Shown: one piece after another, positions 23,966-32,872 of the stretch
How positions within the stretch are numbered: position 1 is the stretch's first letter
Layout: every line of letters begins with the position of its first letter
Origin: Kiritimatiellia bacterium
GTDB lineage: Bacteria > Verrucomicrobiota > Kiritimatiellia > JAFGHX01
DNA: 64,000 bases
Direction of reading: 5' to 3'
Assembly: GCA_016929905.1 (NCBI GenBank)
Contig: JAFGHX010000022.1
Location: forward strand, 1-64,000
Notes under the pieces: model-generated
What the model saw: the letters and a program-made list of their open reading frames with translations, nothing else
Databases searched by the model: none
Told to the model about the DNA's origin: nothing
Position numbers and translations under genes: made by a program

Positions 23966-24972
23966 CCCACACACGAAACGACATCGCGCGGCTGGCCGGG
24001 GTGAGCCCGGCGACGGTTTCGCGTGTGTACAACCGGCCGGAGGTTGTGTCGAAGGACAAGGTCCGGCGCGTACTGGCCGCCGCGGGGAAGGTGGGCTACT
24101 CGCCGAACAAGAGCGCCAGCGCCCTGCGGCGCAAGGGGACGGGCGTCATCCTGTTTCTGGAACGGAAGCCGGGCTCCCTGAGCGGGGAGGCGCGCTTCTA
24201 CGCCTGGTTCTACGCCGACATTCTCAGGGCCGTCAAATCGATTGTCGACGAGACGACGTATCAGATCAGTCTCTATTCGTACGCTTCCTTGCGCGACATC
24301 GCGCGCATCCGGGAGCGGAACCTGTGCGACGCGGTTATCTGTCACGAGATGGGCGATGCCGCCGCGGCCCGCGCCGTCCGGCGGCTGGGCTTGCCGTACG
24401 TCTGCTGTTTCCATACCGACCATCTGGACGGGTTCAACCGCTGTTTCATCGATGAAATTCACGGCGGCGGGCTGGCGGCGGAGCAGTTCCGAATGACCGG
24501 CCACCGGCGCCCGGCCCACATCACGGGGCGCGTGGAGCACATTCGAACCTGCCGGCAGCGCTGGGACGGGTTCCGGCAGGGGTTCGACGGCGTGCCGGTG
24601 AAGCTGATCGACGGCGAACTGGGCATTCAGGGCGGGTATCAGTCGGGCAGGCGGCTCGTTCCCGATATCAAGGCTGGGCAGATCGACTGCGTGTTCGTCG
24701 TGAACGATCTGACCTGCGTTGGGGTCGTACAGGCTTTTGCCGAGGCCGCTATCCGGGTCCCGCGGGACGTCTCGCTCATCGCCTACGACAATCTGCCCTT
24801 CATCTCCACTCTGCCCTTCAAGCTGGCCACGATCGATGTTTCGGTGGGCAAGGCCTACCGGGAAGCCACGCGCCTGCTGCTGAAGGCACTGCGCGAACCG
24901 GCCCCCATCGTCCAGGCTGTCCGGCCGGTGTTCGTACCGGGCGAATCGGTGCAGGCGCGGCGTCAGCCGTGA
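23962..24972 (+). CDS. LacI-family transcriptional regulator
   Basis: The 336-aa protein has the N-terminal LacI helix-turn-helix (NDIARLAGVSPATVSRVYNR, residues 6-25), a hinge with SASALRRKG, and a periplasmic-binding-protein-like effector domain (VFVVNDLTCVGVVQAF and VSLIAYDNLPF are typical). It presumably binds a sugar or sugar derivative and represses its own unit through the 18-bp palindrome at 22684-22701. The start at 23962 matches the family's N-terminus. There is no ribosome site because the upstream sequence is a 12-mer array, and an in-frame ATG at 23866 would add 32 repeat-encoded residues. The 3' end overlaps the convergent M20 gene by 10 bp. Confidence 0.93.
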   Translation: MTHTRNDIARLAGVSPATVSRVYNRPEVVSKDKVRRVLAAAGKVGYSPNKSASALRRKGTGVILFLERKPGSLSGEARFYAWFYADILRAVKSIVDETTYQISLYSYASLRDIARIRERNLCDAVICHEMGDAAAARAVRRLGLPYVCCFHTDHLDGFNRCFIDEIHGGGLAAEQFRMTGHRRPAHITGRVEHIRTCRQRWDGFRQGFDGVPVKLIDGELGIQGGYQSGRRLVPDIKAGQIDCVFVVNDLTCVGVVQAFAEAAIRVPRDVSLIAYDNLPFISTLPFKLATIDVSVGKAYREATRLLLKALREPAPIVQAVRPVFVPGESVQARRQP

Positions 24973-26210
24973 TCAGCAGCCGGCGGTTGATGGTCCGTGT
25001 TTGTCCGTGTTCGTCCGTGTTCGTCCGTGTCTTTACCGAACCGTCTCACGAGTTCGCAATGGAGCCGGACGCCGGTGGGGATGGCTGCGTCGTTGAAATC
25101 GAAGCTGGGGTTGTGCAGGGTAGGGCAGTCCTTGGCGCCCGGCGGCCGGACCCCCAGCCGCCAGAACAGAGCCGGCACACGCTGTGCGTAATAGGCGAGG
25201 TCCTCGCCGCCCAGGCTTGGCGGCATATCGGGCTCGACGGCGCCGGCCCCAAGAAGCGCGCGCGCCGTCTCCGTGAAAAACGCCGCCAGGCCTGGGTCAT
25301 TCACCAGGACGGGATATCCGTCGCGAATATCCACTTCCGCCCGGCCGCCGTAGGCTTCGGCGGTCAGGGTCGCGATCTGCCGGACCCGCTCGACGCTCTG
25401 GCGCCGCGTCTTGCGGGTGAGCGCCCGAATGGTGCCGTGCAGTTCCGCCGTCTCGGGAATGATGTTCCGCGCGGTCCCCGCATGGAACGCGCCGATCGTC
25501 ACGACGACCGAATCCGTGGGGTGGGTCGTGCGCGACACGACCGACTGAAGCGCGGTGACCACGTGCGCGCCGATGAGGATGGGATCGATCGCCCGCTGCG
25601 GGGAGGCGGCGTGCGAACCTTTGCCGCGAATGACGATGTCGATCGAATTCGTGCTGGCCAGGGCCGGGCCCGGCCGGGTGCCGACATGGCCCACGTCGAG
25701 CGACGGCCAGGCGTGCAGGGCGAACAGCGCGGCCACGGGCGGATTGTCAAGCACGCCTGCCTCGCAGAGGCGCAGGGCGCCCGCGCCGCCCTCTTCGGCG
25801 GGCTGGAAGATGAACTTCACCGGGCCTTCGAGCTCCTCCGCTATCTGCGTGAGGACCGTTGCGGCGCCTACCAGGCATGCCATGTGCCCGTCGTGCCCGC
25901 AGGCGTGCATGTAACCGGCATTCGCCGAGGCGTACGGTTTGCCCGTCTGCTCCTCGATCGGCAGCGCGTCCATGTCAGCCCGCAGGGCCACGCACGGACC
26001 CGGCCGATTCCGGCCCAGCACGGCCGTCATGCCTGTCGTGCCGCCCACTCCCGTCTCAAGCTCCAGCCCGGGCAACGCCTGCAGCGCGGCCCGGACCCGC
26101 GCCGCCGTCTCGTGCTCCTGGAACCGCCATTCCGGGTGCGCATGCAATCCGCGCCGCAGCTCGACCAGCGACGGCAGAATCGAATCGATGATTGGACCGA
26201 TGTCTTTCAT
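24963..26210 (-). CDS. M20D-family amidohydrolase (hippurate / N-acyl-amino-acid hydrolase type)
   Basis: The 415-aa protein belongs to the IAA-amino acid hydrolase/hippuricase group, which removes acyl groups from amino acids. Metal and catalytic motifs are clear: ALRADMDALPIEE, HACGHDGHMACLVGAA, FQPAEEGGAGA, and a dimerisation-domain segment GKGSHAASPQRAIDP. SLGGEDLAYYAQRVPALFWRL carries the late ligands. I start at ATG 26210 (MKDIGPIIDSI), which aligns with family N-termini; an upstream ATG at 26237 adds nine residues. The last about 22 residues (DTDEHGRTRTNTDHQ...) are encoded by a 10-bp repeat and are unlike the family, so the stop codon seems to have been displaced by repeat sequence. 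It converges on the LacI gene. Confidence 0.92.
   Translation of the reverse strand: MKDIGPIIDSILPSLVELRRGLHAHPEWRFQEHETAARVRAALQALPGLELETGVGGTTGMTAVLGRNRPGPCVALRADMDALPIEEQTGKPYASANAGYMHACGHDGHMACLVGAATVLTQIAEELEGPVKFIFQPAEEGGAGALRLCEAGVLDNPPVAALFALHAWPSLDVGHVGTRPGPALASTNSIDIVIRGKGSHAASPQRAIDPILIGAHVVTALQSVVSRTTHPTDSVVVTIGAFHAGTARNIIPETAELHGTIRALTRKTRRQSVERVRQIATLTAEAYGGRAEVDIRDGYPVLVNDPGLAAFFTETARALLGAGAVEPDMPPSLGGEDLAYYAQRVPALFWRLGVRPPGAKDCPTLHNPSFDFNDAAIPTGVRLHCELVRRFGKDTDEHGRTRTNTDHQPPAADHG
24991..25030. repeat. 10-bp tandem repeat, four units (TCGTCCGTGT)
   Basis: TGGTCCGTGT, TTGTCCGTGT, TCGTCCGTGT and TCGTCCGTGT follow one another without gaps. The array lies inside the 3' end of the M20 amidohydrolase ORF and encodes part of its C-terminal tail. 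Confidence 0.92.
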
Positions 26211-26240
26211 GGGGTGAGAATGGACGAGTGATAGCACAAA

Positions 26241-26380
26241 GAATGGAAGAATGGAAGAATGGAAGGGTGGAAGGGTGGAAGAATGGAAGGGTGGGGGAGT
26301 GGGGGAGTGGAAGAGTGGGGAGGGATCAGTCCATCACGTGAGCCACAAACCTTCCATCCTTCCACTCCCCCATCCTTCCT
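26241..26380. repeat. Inverted pair of 8-bp repeat arrays
   Basis: The left array (26241-26322) is built of 8-base units such as AATGGAAG and GGTGGAAG, drifting to AGTGGGGG. The right array (26350-26380) holds the complementary C-rich version (CCTTCCATCCTTCCACTCCC). The pair fills most of the 221-bp gap between the M20 amidohydrolase start and the end of URO-D 2. Just beyond it TCGCCTCAGTCTT occurs twice (about 26380-26407). Confidence 0.85.
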
Positions 26381-26431
26381 CGCCTCAGTCTTGCTCGCCT
26401 CAGTCTTCGCGCCCTGCGGCATGGTGTGCGG

Positions 26432-27622
26432 TTATGGGTCGTACCGGCCGTGGTGCTGGATGAGCGACATGATCAGGCGCATGCCGGTCAGCCGCGAGCC
26501 GTTGTTGACGGAGCCGGCCGTGGCGAAGACCAGGCCGCGCGTCTCTTGCGCCATTTCGAAGTCGCGCAGGAACTCGGCAACGATCTTCTCTTCTTCGTTT
26601 CGGCTGAACGTGAACGGCGCCAGTTGCCCGTGGATGACCGCGCGGGGCAGGTGCTCGCGGATTTCGGCAACGGTGAGCGTCGGGCCGAAATTCGTGCCGG
26701 TCAGATTCAGGCGCCCGAGCACGGGCAGCAGATGGCCCATGGCGGAATCGGAGTGTTGATACCGCGAGTCGCCCGGGTCCGGGCTGTAGCGGTCCCAGAT
26801 GCCTTTCAGGATGGGGTAGCCGAAGAACTCGTACATCTGGGGGGTAAGCAGGGCGGAGTTGTCGTCGCAGAACGAGAACCCGCGCGGCGCTGTCTCGGGC
26901 GTGTAGCCGGCCTCCTCGTCGAGCACGCGGGCAATCTCCAGCATCGCGGCCAGGATCGCGTCGCGAAAGCGCGCGGCCAGTTCCGGCCGGTCCAGAATGA
27001 GGAAGATCAGGTTCTCCACGCCGTAGACGGACATGGCAAACGTTACCGGGCCGCGCTGCCCGCGGTAGCGCGGCAGCCGGATGCCCTCGCGCGCCATCCG
27101 CGCTTTCTCCTCTTCCCAGTTCCCGGGCAGAATGAAGCGGCGAATGTCGCGCGCCGCCACTCTGTCCAGCAGCGCCTCGAGTTCGTCCGGCGTGCCCGCC
27201 GCCTGCTGCAGCCACCAGCAGCCGGAATGCCACACGTTCCTGGCCTCGAATACGTCGTGCAACTGCTTGACCGCCGGCTGCCGTTTCGACGGATCGGCCG
27301 GGCGCTCGTCCAACAGGCGGCGCCCCACGAGCGCTTCGGCCTTGTCGTTGTACGCTCTGTTCAACTCAAGCCGCCACTGTTCGTCGTGACGGTAGCGCCA
27401 TTCGTCTTCGGCAACATCCAGCTCGTCATACACCGCGGCTGAGCCCATCATCACGCCAAGCGGCACCTGCGGAATGTCCGCGCCGAACGGATCGGATCGC
27501 GCCCGGCGTTGATCGTCCCAGAATCGGCCCAGATCCACCCTCGCCAACCCATGGCTGTCCTTCAGATCCCGCAGGATCAGGGCGGGCGTTTCCTGTTTCG
27601 ACGACAGCACGGCAACGCTCAC
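26432..27622 (-). CDS. Uroporphyrinogen decarboxylase-superfamily protein (URO-D 2)
   Basis: The 396-aa protein shares the URO-D/methyltransferase barrel layout with the family member at 22719 but is only distantly similar to it. Recognisable segments are QRGPVTFAMSVYGVENLIFL near residue 190, SFCDDNSALLTPQMYEFFGYP near 250 and SDSAMGHLLPVLGRLNL near 295. The start codon is GTG at 27622, supported by GAGAGGAGGAT on the coding strand 5 bases upstream. Function could be corrinoid-dependent methyl transfer or an unknown reaction; no partner gene is present. An AraC regulator is transcribed divergently across a 334-bp gap. Confidence 0.82.
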   Translation of the reverse strand: MSVAVLSSKQETPALILRDLKDSHGLARVDLGRFWDDQRRARSDPFGADIPQVPLGVMMGSAAVYDELDVAEDEWRYRHDEQWRLELNRAYNDKAEALVGRRLLDERPADPSKRQPAVKQLHDVFEARNVWHSGCWWLQQAAGTPDELEALLDRVAARDIRRFILPGNWEEEKARMAREGIRLPRYRGQRGPVTFAMSVYGVENLIFLILDRPELAARFRDAILAAMLEIARVLDEEAGYTPETAPRGFSFCDDNSALLTPQMYEFFGYPILKGIWDRYSPDPGDSRYQHSDSAMGHLLPVLGRLNLTGTNFGPTLTVAEIREHLPRAVIHGQLAPFTFSRNEEEKIVAEFLRDFEMAQETRGLVFATAGSVNNGSRLTGMRLIMSLIQHHGRYDP

Positions 27623-27749
27623 GGCATCCTCCTCTCCACAAAACTTGCGGCTTCAATCACGCAGGCGCTGATTCGCGACAACCGCCCTACGGAGCCTGGG
27701 CTGGCGTTCGGAGAACGCCGCCCTGCTCCATTGGCCCTTCTGCGTGCAG

Positions 27750-27775
27750 ATGGAGCGCGAGGCTCCCGACGAGCC
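27750..27775. repeat. Degenerate copy C of the ~110-bp palindromic element
   Basis: TGGAGCGCGAGGCTCCCGAC and the following GAGCCG match 61817-61842 at 24 of 26 positions. The preceding CGCCCTGCTCCA (about 27718-27729) corresponds to the internal CTCGCCCTCCA of the other copies. Confidence 0.6.
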
Positions 27776-27868
27776 GCTCCCCGGAACACGTGGCGGACTT
27801 GTGAGCCTGTGCACGTAGCCCGTATGCACAAGCGAAGTCACGAGCCCATGTTCAGCGCGCTCCTCAAT

Positions 27869-27897
27869 CTGTCAGCAGGCTATACATGTACTATAAT
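27869..27897 (+). promoter_or_regulatory. Promoter of the AraC-family gene
   Basis: CTGTCA (27869-27874) and the consensus TATAAT (27892-27897) are 17 bases apart. The surrounding sequence is the most A+T-rich in the window, and the palindrome TACATGTA lies in the spacer. Confidence 0.6.
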
Positions 27898-27956
27898 GCT
27901 CTAAATTGCCGGATAAAATGGTTGATTGAGACATTAATTTGTATGATCATGACTCG

Positions 27957-28892
27957 ATGCCGGAATACATACGTACGGGGCGGGCGGAGAAGCTGCCGCA
28001 ACTGCTGCAGGTGCATCAGGATGGCCGCGTGTACCAGCTGTCGGTCCTGCACGCGGGACAGGAGACGCATCCGCGTGCCGGCGAGGAGCCGGCGGTGCAT
28101 CGGCCACGGGAACACCGTCACGACGTCTACCATATTGTGCTCTACACCGAAGGCGAGAACCAGTTGCTGCTTGGCGGCGAGCGGCGTGCGCTGCGGCGCC
28201 GGTCTCTGGTTCTGACCGCGCCGGGGCAGCCGCACAGTTTCAGCCGTTGCGCGCCGGGCGTGGTCACGTACAGGGAGGTGACCTTCGCGCTGGAGCATCG
28301 CGAGGGCCCTCTCAGGCTTTCTTTCGGGGATCTGTTGTCGATGTACGCGGCCATGGTGCTGTCTTCTCCCGTATTTCCGTTGCAGTTGGAGGAGGGTCCG
28401 TTTCAACGTCTGTGCGCATTGTTCGATGCGCTCATGACGGGGTTGACGGCGCCGGCGGAACGTCTTGTCTGGTTCCCCATCTTCCGGACGATGACGGCCA
28501 TATTCGGGTTTCTCATCGAGGAGGTGTTCTCGACCGGGAGGCCGGGTGACGAGCCGGGCCGCTCGCCGCTGGATCGGGCGCGGGCAGAGATCGAACGCCG
28601 GTACCGTGCGCGGCTGGCGGTGAAGGAACTTGCGGACGGGGCCGGGCTTTCCGTCGGCTATTTCACACGCGCGTTCAAGGCGCGATTCGGGCTGTCGCCC
28701 ATTTCCTACCAGCAGCGGCTCCGGATCGACGCCGCCCGGAATCTTCTGCTCAGCACCAGTCTGCTCTCCAAGGAAATCGCCTGGCGGACCGGGTTCGAAG
28801 ACGAATACTTTTTCTCGAAGACCTTCAAGAAACTGGCCGGCGTTTCGCCGCGCGCGTTCCGGAAGGCGGGCAGAGCCTCTGCGTTGTCGTGA
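27957..28892 (+). CDS. AraC-family transcriptional regulator (cupin type)
   Basis: The 311-aa protein has an N-terminal cupin-like sensor with HRHDVYHIVLYTEGENQL near residue 53, and a C-terminal double helix-turn-helix. The first helix-turn-helix is AVKELADGAGLSVGYFTRAF, the second is SKEIAWRTGFEDEYFFSKTF, ending with the family signature GVSPRAFRK. It is divergent from URO-D 2 and likely regulates it. I use ATG 27957; a TTG 18 bases upstream is also open, and neither has a clear ribosome site. Confidence 0.92.
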   Translation: MPEYIRTGRAEKLPQLLQVHQDGRVYQLSVLHAGQETHPRAGEEPAVHRPREHRHDVYHIVLYTEGENQLLLGGERRALRRRSLVLTAPGQPHSFSRCAPGVVTYREVTFALEHREGPLRLSFGDLLSMYAAMVLSSPVFPLQLEEGPFQRLCALFDALMTGLTAPAERLVWFPIFRTMTAIFGFLIEEVFSTGRPGDEPGRSPLDRARAEIERRYRARLAVKELADGAGLSVGYFTRAFKARFGLSPISYQQRLRIDAARNLLLSTSLLSKEIAWRTGFEDEYFFSKTFKKLAGVSPRAFRKAGRASALS

Positions 28893-29093
28893 CGCCGTTC
28901 GTTCCGGGGCCTCCGGCACCGGGCCGGGCGGCCCCACAATCCGCCTCTCGTCCGCACAACGCGTTTGCACGGACGGCTGCGCAAGGCGCCAAAAGTCGAG
29001 GTAGAAGAAATCGGGCCGGGATGGTATGCTCGGGAGCCGAGATTCTCTGAGATTCATTCGAACTGTCTGACGGGACGGGAGGGCCGGGCAAAC
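28893..29093. other. Gap without a recognisable gene
   Basis: The 201-bp stretch has a GC-rich imperfect hairpin region (about 28906-28938) that may terminate the AraC transcript, and the ribosome site GGGAGG (29077-29082) of the next gene. I see nothing else. Confidence 0.4.
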
Positions 29094-31217
29094 ATGAGAA
29101 AAGAGGGGCTGACCGGGTTGCGGGCGGTGCTGTGCATGTGGCTGTGCGGACTGGGCGCGGCGGGCCAGCCGCCGGAGGATATGGAGGAGGCCCCGCCGGC
29201 CGAACAGCCGGTGGCGAGCATTGCGCACTATGACCATCTGCGCATCACCGAGATCATGTACCACCCGCCCGACGGCAGCGATTTCGAGTTCATCGAGCTG
29301 AAGAACACGGGCGCGACCCCCATGGTGCTTTCGGAGATGCGGTTCACGCAGGGCGTCGCGTGCACGTTCCCGGCCGGTACTACGATGGGGCCCGGCTCGT
29401 TTCTTGTCGTCGCGAAGAACGCGAAGGCGTTCACGCTGCGCTACGGGCGGGGCCCGGACGCGGTCTATGACGGCAGCCTTTCGGACAAGGGCGAAACGAT
29501 TACCCTGTCGGACTGCATGGGGCAGGTGGTGGAATCGGCGGACTACGACGACAAGCTGCCGTGGCCGGAATCGGCGGACGGCAGCGGGTATTCGCTGGTG
29601 CTCGACGATCCGGGTGGCGACCCGAACAACGCGCGCTGCTGGAGTGCGAGCAACAAGGCCGGCGGCTCCCCGTGGGCGGACGACGGGCCGCACCCGCACA
29701 TCGTGATCAACGAGGTGCTTGCCCATTCCGATCCGCCGATCGAGGACGCGATTGAGCTGTACAATGCCGGCGCCGCGCCCGTCGACATCGGCGGCTGGTA
29801 TCTCAGCGACGACGGGTCCGTGCTGATGAAGTTCCCGATCATGGAAGGCATGGTCCTGGAGCCGGGCGCCTACATGTGCTACTACGAAGTGGAGTTCAAT
29901 GCCGATGCGAAGAACCCGTCCTGCTTCGCCGTCAACTCGCACGGCGACACGGTCTGGCTGACGGCGGCGGACCGCAACGGGATGCCGACCGGTTACAAAA
30001 CCGCCGCGCGGTTCGGGGCGTCGCCCCGCGGCGTGTCGTTCGGCCGGTACGTGCGCAGCGACGGTGTCGTCGATTTCCCCGCCCTGCAACAGCACACCTT
30101 CGGCGTGGACGCGCCTTCGACCGTGGCCGACTTCCGTACGGGACTCGGTGCGGCGAACAGCGCGCCGCGCGTGGGCCCGGTCGTGATTCACGAGATCATG
30201 TACAACCCCGCACCGGGCGACGGCGACGAATTCATCGAGCTGCACAATATCACCGATGCGGAGGTCCCCCTCCACGATCCGCATTACCCGTTCAACACGT
30301 GGCGGCTGACCAACGCGGTGAGCTACTCGTTCCCGCCCGGGACGACGCTGGCGCCGCGCGGCTACCTCGTCGTGGCGGGGATGGAGCCGACCGACTTCCG
30401 GGCGAAGCGCAAGATACCGGACCCGATCCCCGTTCTGGGCCCGTATTCCGGGCAGCTCAACAACGGCCGCGAACGCATCACGCTGATGGCGCCCGATGAG
30501 CCGGAAGCCGAAGACGGGTTCGTGCCGTACTACGCGGTCGACCGGGTCGACTACGCCGACAGCGCGCCGTGGCCGGCGATGGCGGACGGGCACGGCCCTT
30601 CGCTCGAGCGGCGCGCGGCGGGCGAATACGGGAACGACCCGATCAACTGGGGTACCGGCACCGCGGGCGGTACGCCCGGCGCCCCGAACGGCGGCGCCCT
30701 CGTGCCGCAGCGGGCCGCTTGGCGCTATTTCGACAAGGGCGCCGGTGTCGACGGGGCATGGCGCACGCCGGCGTTCCGCGACGGGCTATGGGGGCTGGGC
30801 AACGCGACGTTCGGCTATGGCGACACCAACCTGGTGCACACCACCGTCACCTCCGGTGGCGACGAGGCGCACAAGTTCATAACAACCTGTTTCCGAACGC
30901 GGTTCCGGCTGCCCTGCGCCCCCGCGCGCATTCGCAAGCTGACGCTGATCGCCAACTGTACGGACGGATACGTGGCTTATCTCAACGGCACGGAACTGCT
31001 CCGCCAGGGGATGCCGCCGGGTGCGATCGCCTACGAGACAAAGGCGGTCAGAAAGAAGGGTAGCGCACTCGAAGAGCTCGATCTCACGGCCCACGCGGGG
31101 CAACTGGCTGAAGGAGACAATCTGCTCGCCGTCGAGGTGCACCGCGCCGATCCGGCCGGCAACCTGCTGCTCATGGACGTGGCGCTGGCATACGAGCAGG
31201 GCGAGCCGGAACCGTGA
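29094..31217 (+). CDS. Exported protein with three lamin-tail domains
   Basis: The 707-aa protein begins with a short signal peptide (LRAVLCMWLCGLGAAG). Three lamin-tail-domain beta sandwiches start near residues 48, 202 and 362, each with the family pattern I(T/N)E(I/V)...(E)FIEL.N. Residues from about 541 form a domain shared with two other proteins in the window, recognisable from WRYFDKG, FGYGD and DGYVAYLNGTEL. Lamin-tail domains in bacteria are found in secreted nucleases, phosphatases and adhesins, but no catalytic domain is visible here. Start 29094 is chosen for GGGAGG upstream and the signal peptide directly after. It is a monocistronic-looking gene followed by a palindromic element and a terminator hairpin. 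Confidence 0.85.
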   Translation: MRKEGLTGLRAVLCMWLCGLGAAGQPPEDMEEAPPAEQPVASIAHYDHLRITEIMYHPPDGSDFEFIELKNTGATPMVLSEMRFTQGVACTFPAGTTMGPGSFLVVAKNAKAFTLRYGRGPDAVYDGSLSDKGETITLSDCMGQVVESADYDDKLPWPESADGSGYSLVLDDPGGDPNNARCWSASNKAGGSPWADDGPHPHIVINEVLAHSDPPIEDAIELYNAGAAPVDIGGWYLSDDGSVLMKFPIMEGMVLEPGAYMCYYEVEFNADAKNPSCFAVNSHGDTVWLTAADRNGMPTGYKTAARFGASPRGVSFGRYVRSDGVVDFPALQQHTFGVDAPSTVADFRTGLGAANSAPRVGPVVIHEIMYNPAPGDGDEFIELHNITDAEVPLHDPHYPFNTWRLTNAVSYSFPPGTTLAPRGYLVVAGMEPTDFRAKRKIPDPIPVLGPYSGQLNNGRERITLMAPDEPEAEDGFVPYYAVDRVDYADSAPWPAMADGHGPSLERRAAGEYGNDPINWGTGTAGGTPGAPNGGALVPQRAAWRYFDKGAGVDGAWRTPAFRDGLWGLGNATFGYGDTNLVHTTVTSGGDEAHKFITTCFRTRFRLPCAPARIRKLTLIANCTDGYVAYLNGTELLRQGMPPGAIAYETKAVRKKGSALEELDLTAHAGQLAEGDNLLAVEVHRADPAGNLLLMDVALAYEQGEPEP

Positions 31218-31316
31218 GCCGATGCCGAGCTCGGGTTCAGGATACCGGATGCCGGATGCGGGGAGATGAAGACCGGCGTGCGGCATGGGATGGCGAGCGT
31301 TGAGCCTGTCGAAAAA

Positions 31317-31426
31317 GACGGCTCGCGAGACGCTCGCCCTCCAGGCATACGATATGTCGCACAAGATGGAGGGCGAACAGCCTGCCCGCCGAAGCGCCGC
31401 GCGAAGGCGGGTCCTCGCGAGCCGTC
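31317..31426. repeat. Palindromic ~110-bp element, copy A
   Basis: Perfect 13-bp terminal inverted repeats (GACGGCTCGCGAG at 31317-31329, CTCGCGAGCCGTC at 31414-31426) enclose internal inverted motifs CTCGCCCTCCA and TGGAGGGCGA, plus a CCCGCC...GGCGGG core. Read on the other strand, it matches copy B (61734-61842) in motif order and spacing. Flanking GTCGAAAAAG and CTTTTTCGAC are also inverted, so the element may extend to 31309-31453. No coding capacity. Confidence 0.8.
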
Positions 31427-31450
31427 CGGGGGCACCGGACGGCGCTTTTT
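31421..31450 (+). terminator. Intrinsic terminator-like hairpin with T-run
   Basis: GCCGTCCGG (31421-31429) and CCGGACGGC (31435-31443) form a perfect 9-bp stem followed by GCTTTTT. Its left arm is shared with the end of palindromic element A. It would end the lamin-tail transcript. Confidence 0.65.
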
Positions 31451-31506
31451 CGACACACGCGTTGATGGCGAGAACGATTACGAGGAGTGCTTCTTGAAAG
31501 GAGAAG

Positions 31507-32772
31507 ATGATGGCGGCGAGGAAGCGGTTGGGGATCGGCATTATCGGCAGCGGGTTCATGACCCGCTTTCATATCCAGAGCTTCGTTGCGGTGCGTGATG
31601 CGGACATTCTCGGGATCTGGAGCCCGACGCGCGAGCATGCCGAGAGCGCCGCGCGGTTGGCCGTCGATCTCGGGGTGGGCGGGTTCGGCGCGCAGCGGTG
31701 CCGGGCATTCGAGTCTCTGGCGCAGATGGTGTCGGCGCCGCAGATCGATGCGATCTGGATCGTCGGCCCCAACTACATGCGGGTGGCGCATGCGCAGGAG
31801 ATTTTTGCACGGCTCGCCGAGGGCAAGGCGGAACTGAAGGGCGTCGCGTGTGAGAAGCCGCTGGCCCGCAACGTGGCGGAAGCGCGCCAGATGCTGGACC
31901 TGGCGCAGCAATCGGGCATTCCCCACGCGTACATGGAGAACCAGCTCTTTGCGCCCTCCGTCGTGCGGGGCCGGGAGATCCTCTGGCGGCGCGGCGCCGC
32001 GATCTCCGGCCGCCCCTACCTCGCCCGCACCGCGGAAGAGCATTCCGGCCCGCATAACCCCTGGTTCTGGGACGGCGCGCGGCAGGGCGGCGGCGTCTTG
32101 AACGACATGCTCTGCCACTGCGTGGAATCCGGCCGGTGGCTGCTGACCGATCCGCAGAAGCCCCGCCACTCGGTCACGCTCAAACACGTCAGCGCGCAGA
32201 TCGCCGCTTTGAAATGGACGCGGCCGGAATACGCCAAGCGGCTCAAGAGCCGGATGCACGGGATCGACTACGCCAAGACGCCCGCCGAAGACTTCGCGCG
32301 CGGCGTGCTCACCTTCCAAGACGAGGCCGGCAACGAACTGATCCTCGAAGCGAGCACGTCCTGGAGCTACGTGGGAACCGGCCTGCGCCTGACGTTCGAG
32401 GTGCTCGGCCCCGAATACTCGATGTCCGTCAATTCGCTCGATTCGGACCTCAAAGTGTACTTCAGCCGCGAGGTGAAGGGGACCGCCGGCGAGGACATCG
32501 TCGAGAAGCAGAACGCCGAGCAGGGCCTGAATCCCGTCGTCCCGACCGAATCGGCCTACTACGGCTACGAGGGCGAGAACCGGTACGTGGTCGGCAAATT
32601 CCTGGCCGGCGAGATGCCCGCGGAAACGTGGGCGGAGGGGTTCGAGGTCGTGCAGGAACTCATGGCCTGCTACATGGCCGCCGAGCAGAAGCGGACCGTG
32701 CCGTTCCCGCCCGACGGGCTTGACGCTTTCGTGCCGGCTGTGGCGAAGGGGGAATGGGCGCCGGGCCAGTGA
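31507..32772 (+). CDS. Gfo/Idh/MocA-family oxidoreductase
   Basis: The 421-aa protein has the Rossmann NAD(P)-binding start GIGIIGSGFMTRFH (residues 9-22). The IDAIWIVGPN segment lies near 75, the catalytic-lysine motif VACEKPLARNVAEA near 115, and a large substrate domain with WDGARQGGGVLNDMLCHCVE near 180-200. It differs from the shorter oxidoreductase at 2983 and probably uses another sugar substrate. A ribosome site GAAAGGAGAAG ends directly before ATG 31507. It converges on a glycosidase-like gene, so the pair may act on the same glycan, though that is only positional evidence. Confidence 0.9.
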   Translation: MMAARKRLGIGIIGSGFMTRFHIQSFVAVRDADILGIWSPTREHAESAARLAVDLGVGGFGAQRCRAFESLAQMVSAPQIDAIWIVGPNYMRVAHAQEIFARLAEGKAELKGVACEKPLARNVAEARQMLDLAQQSGIPHAYMENQLFAPSVVRGREILWRRGAAISGRPYLARTAEEHSGPHNPWFWDGARQGGGVLNDMLCHCVESGRWLLTDPQKPRHSVTLKHVSAQIAALKWTRPEYAKRLKSRMHGIDYAKTPAEDFARGVLTFQDEAGNELILEASTSWSYVGTGLRLTFEVLGPEYSMSVNSLDSDLKVYFSREVKGTAGEDIVEKQNAEQGLNPVVPTESAYYGYEGENRYVVGKFLAGEMPAETWAEGFEVVQELMACYMAAEQKRTVPFPPDGLDAFVPAVAKGEWAPGQ

Positions 32773-32778
32773 GCCGCG

Positions 32779-32869
32779 GGCTGGAAGCGTGGAATCCGGC
32801 CTTGAGCCTGCCGAAAAGGCCCGCGGCCGGCATGGAGGCCGGCCCTGCCTGTCTTCCACGCTTCCGGCC
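32779..32869. repeat. Nested inverted repeat between convergent genes
   Basis: GGCTGGAAGCGTGGAA (32779-32794) and TTCCACGCTTCCGGCC (32854-32869) pair at 15 of 16 positions. Inside lie GGCCGGC/GGCCGGCC arms around ATGGA. A segment near 32803-32820 (TTGAGCCTGCCGAAAAGG) matches the flank of element A near 31300-31317. It fills the 100-bp convergent gap and could terminate both transcripts. Confidence 0.75.
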
Positions 32870-32872
32870 GGG

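Larger units (their letters stand above)
27623..27956. other. Divergent regulatory gap between URO-D 2 and the AraC gene
   Basis: The 334-bp gap holds a degenerate copy of the palindromic repeat seen at 61734-61842 (best match 27750-27775). It then becomes unusually A+T-rich from about 27880 to 27950, where the AraC promoter is placed. The 8-bp palindrome TACATGTA lies at 27883-27890. I see no gene in it. Confidence 0.6.

Noticed and set aside
27891..30593. A 900-residue open frame on the minus strand
   Set aside because: It spans the AraC and lamin-tail genes in antisense and is Arg/Pro-rich without motifs.
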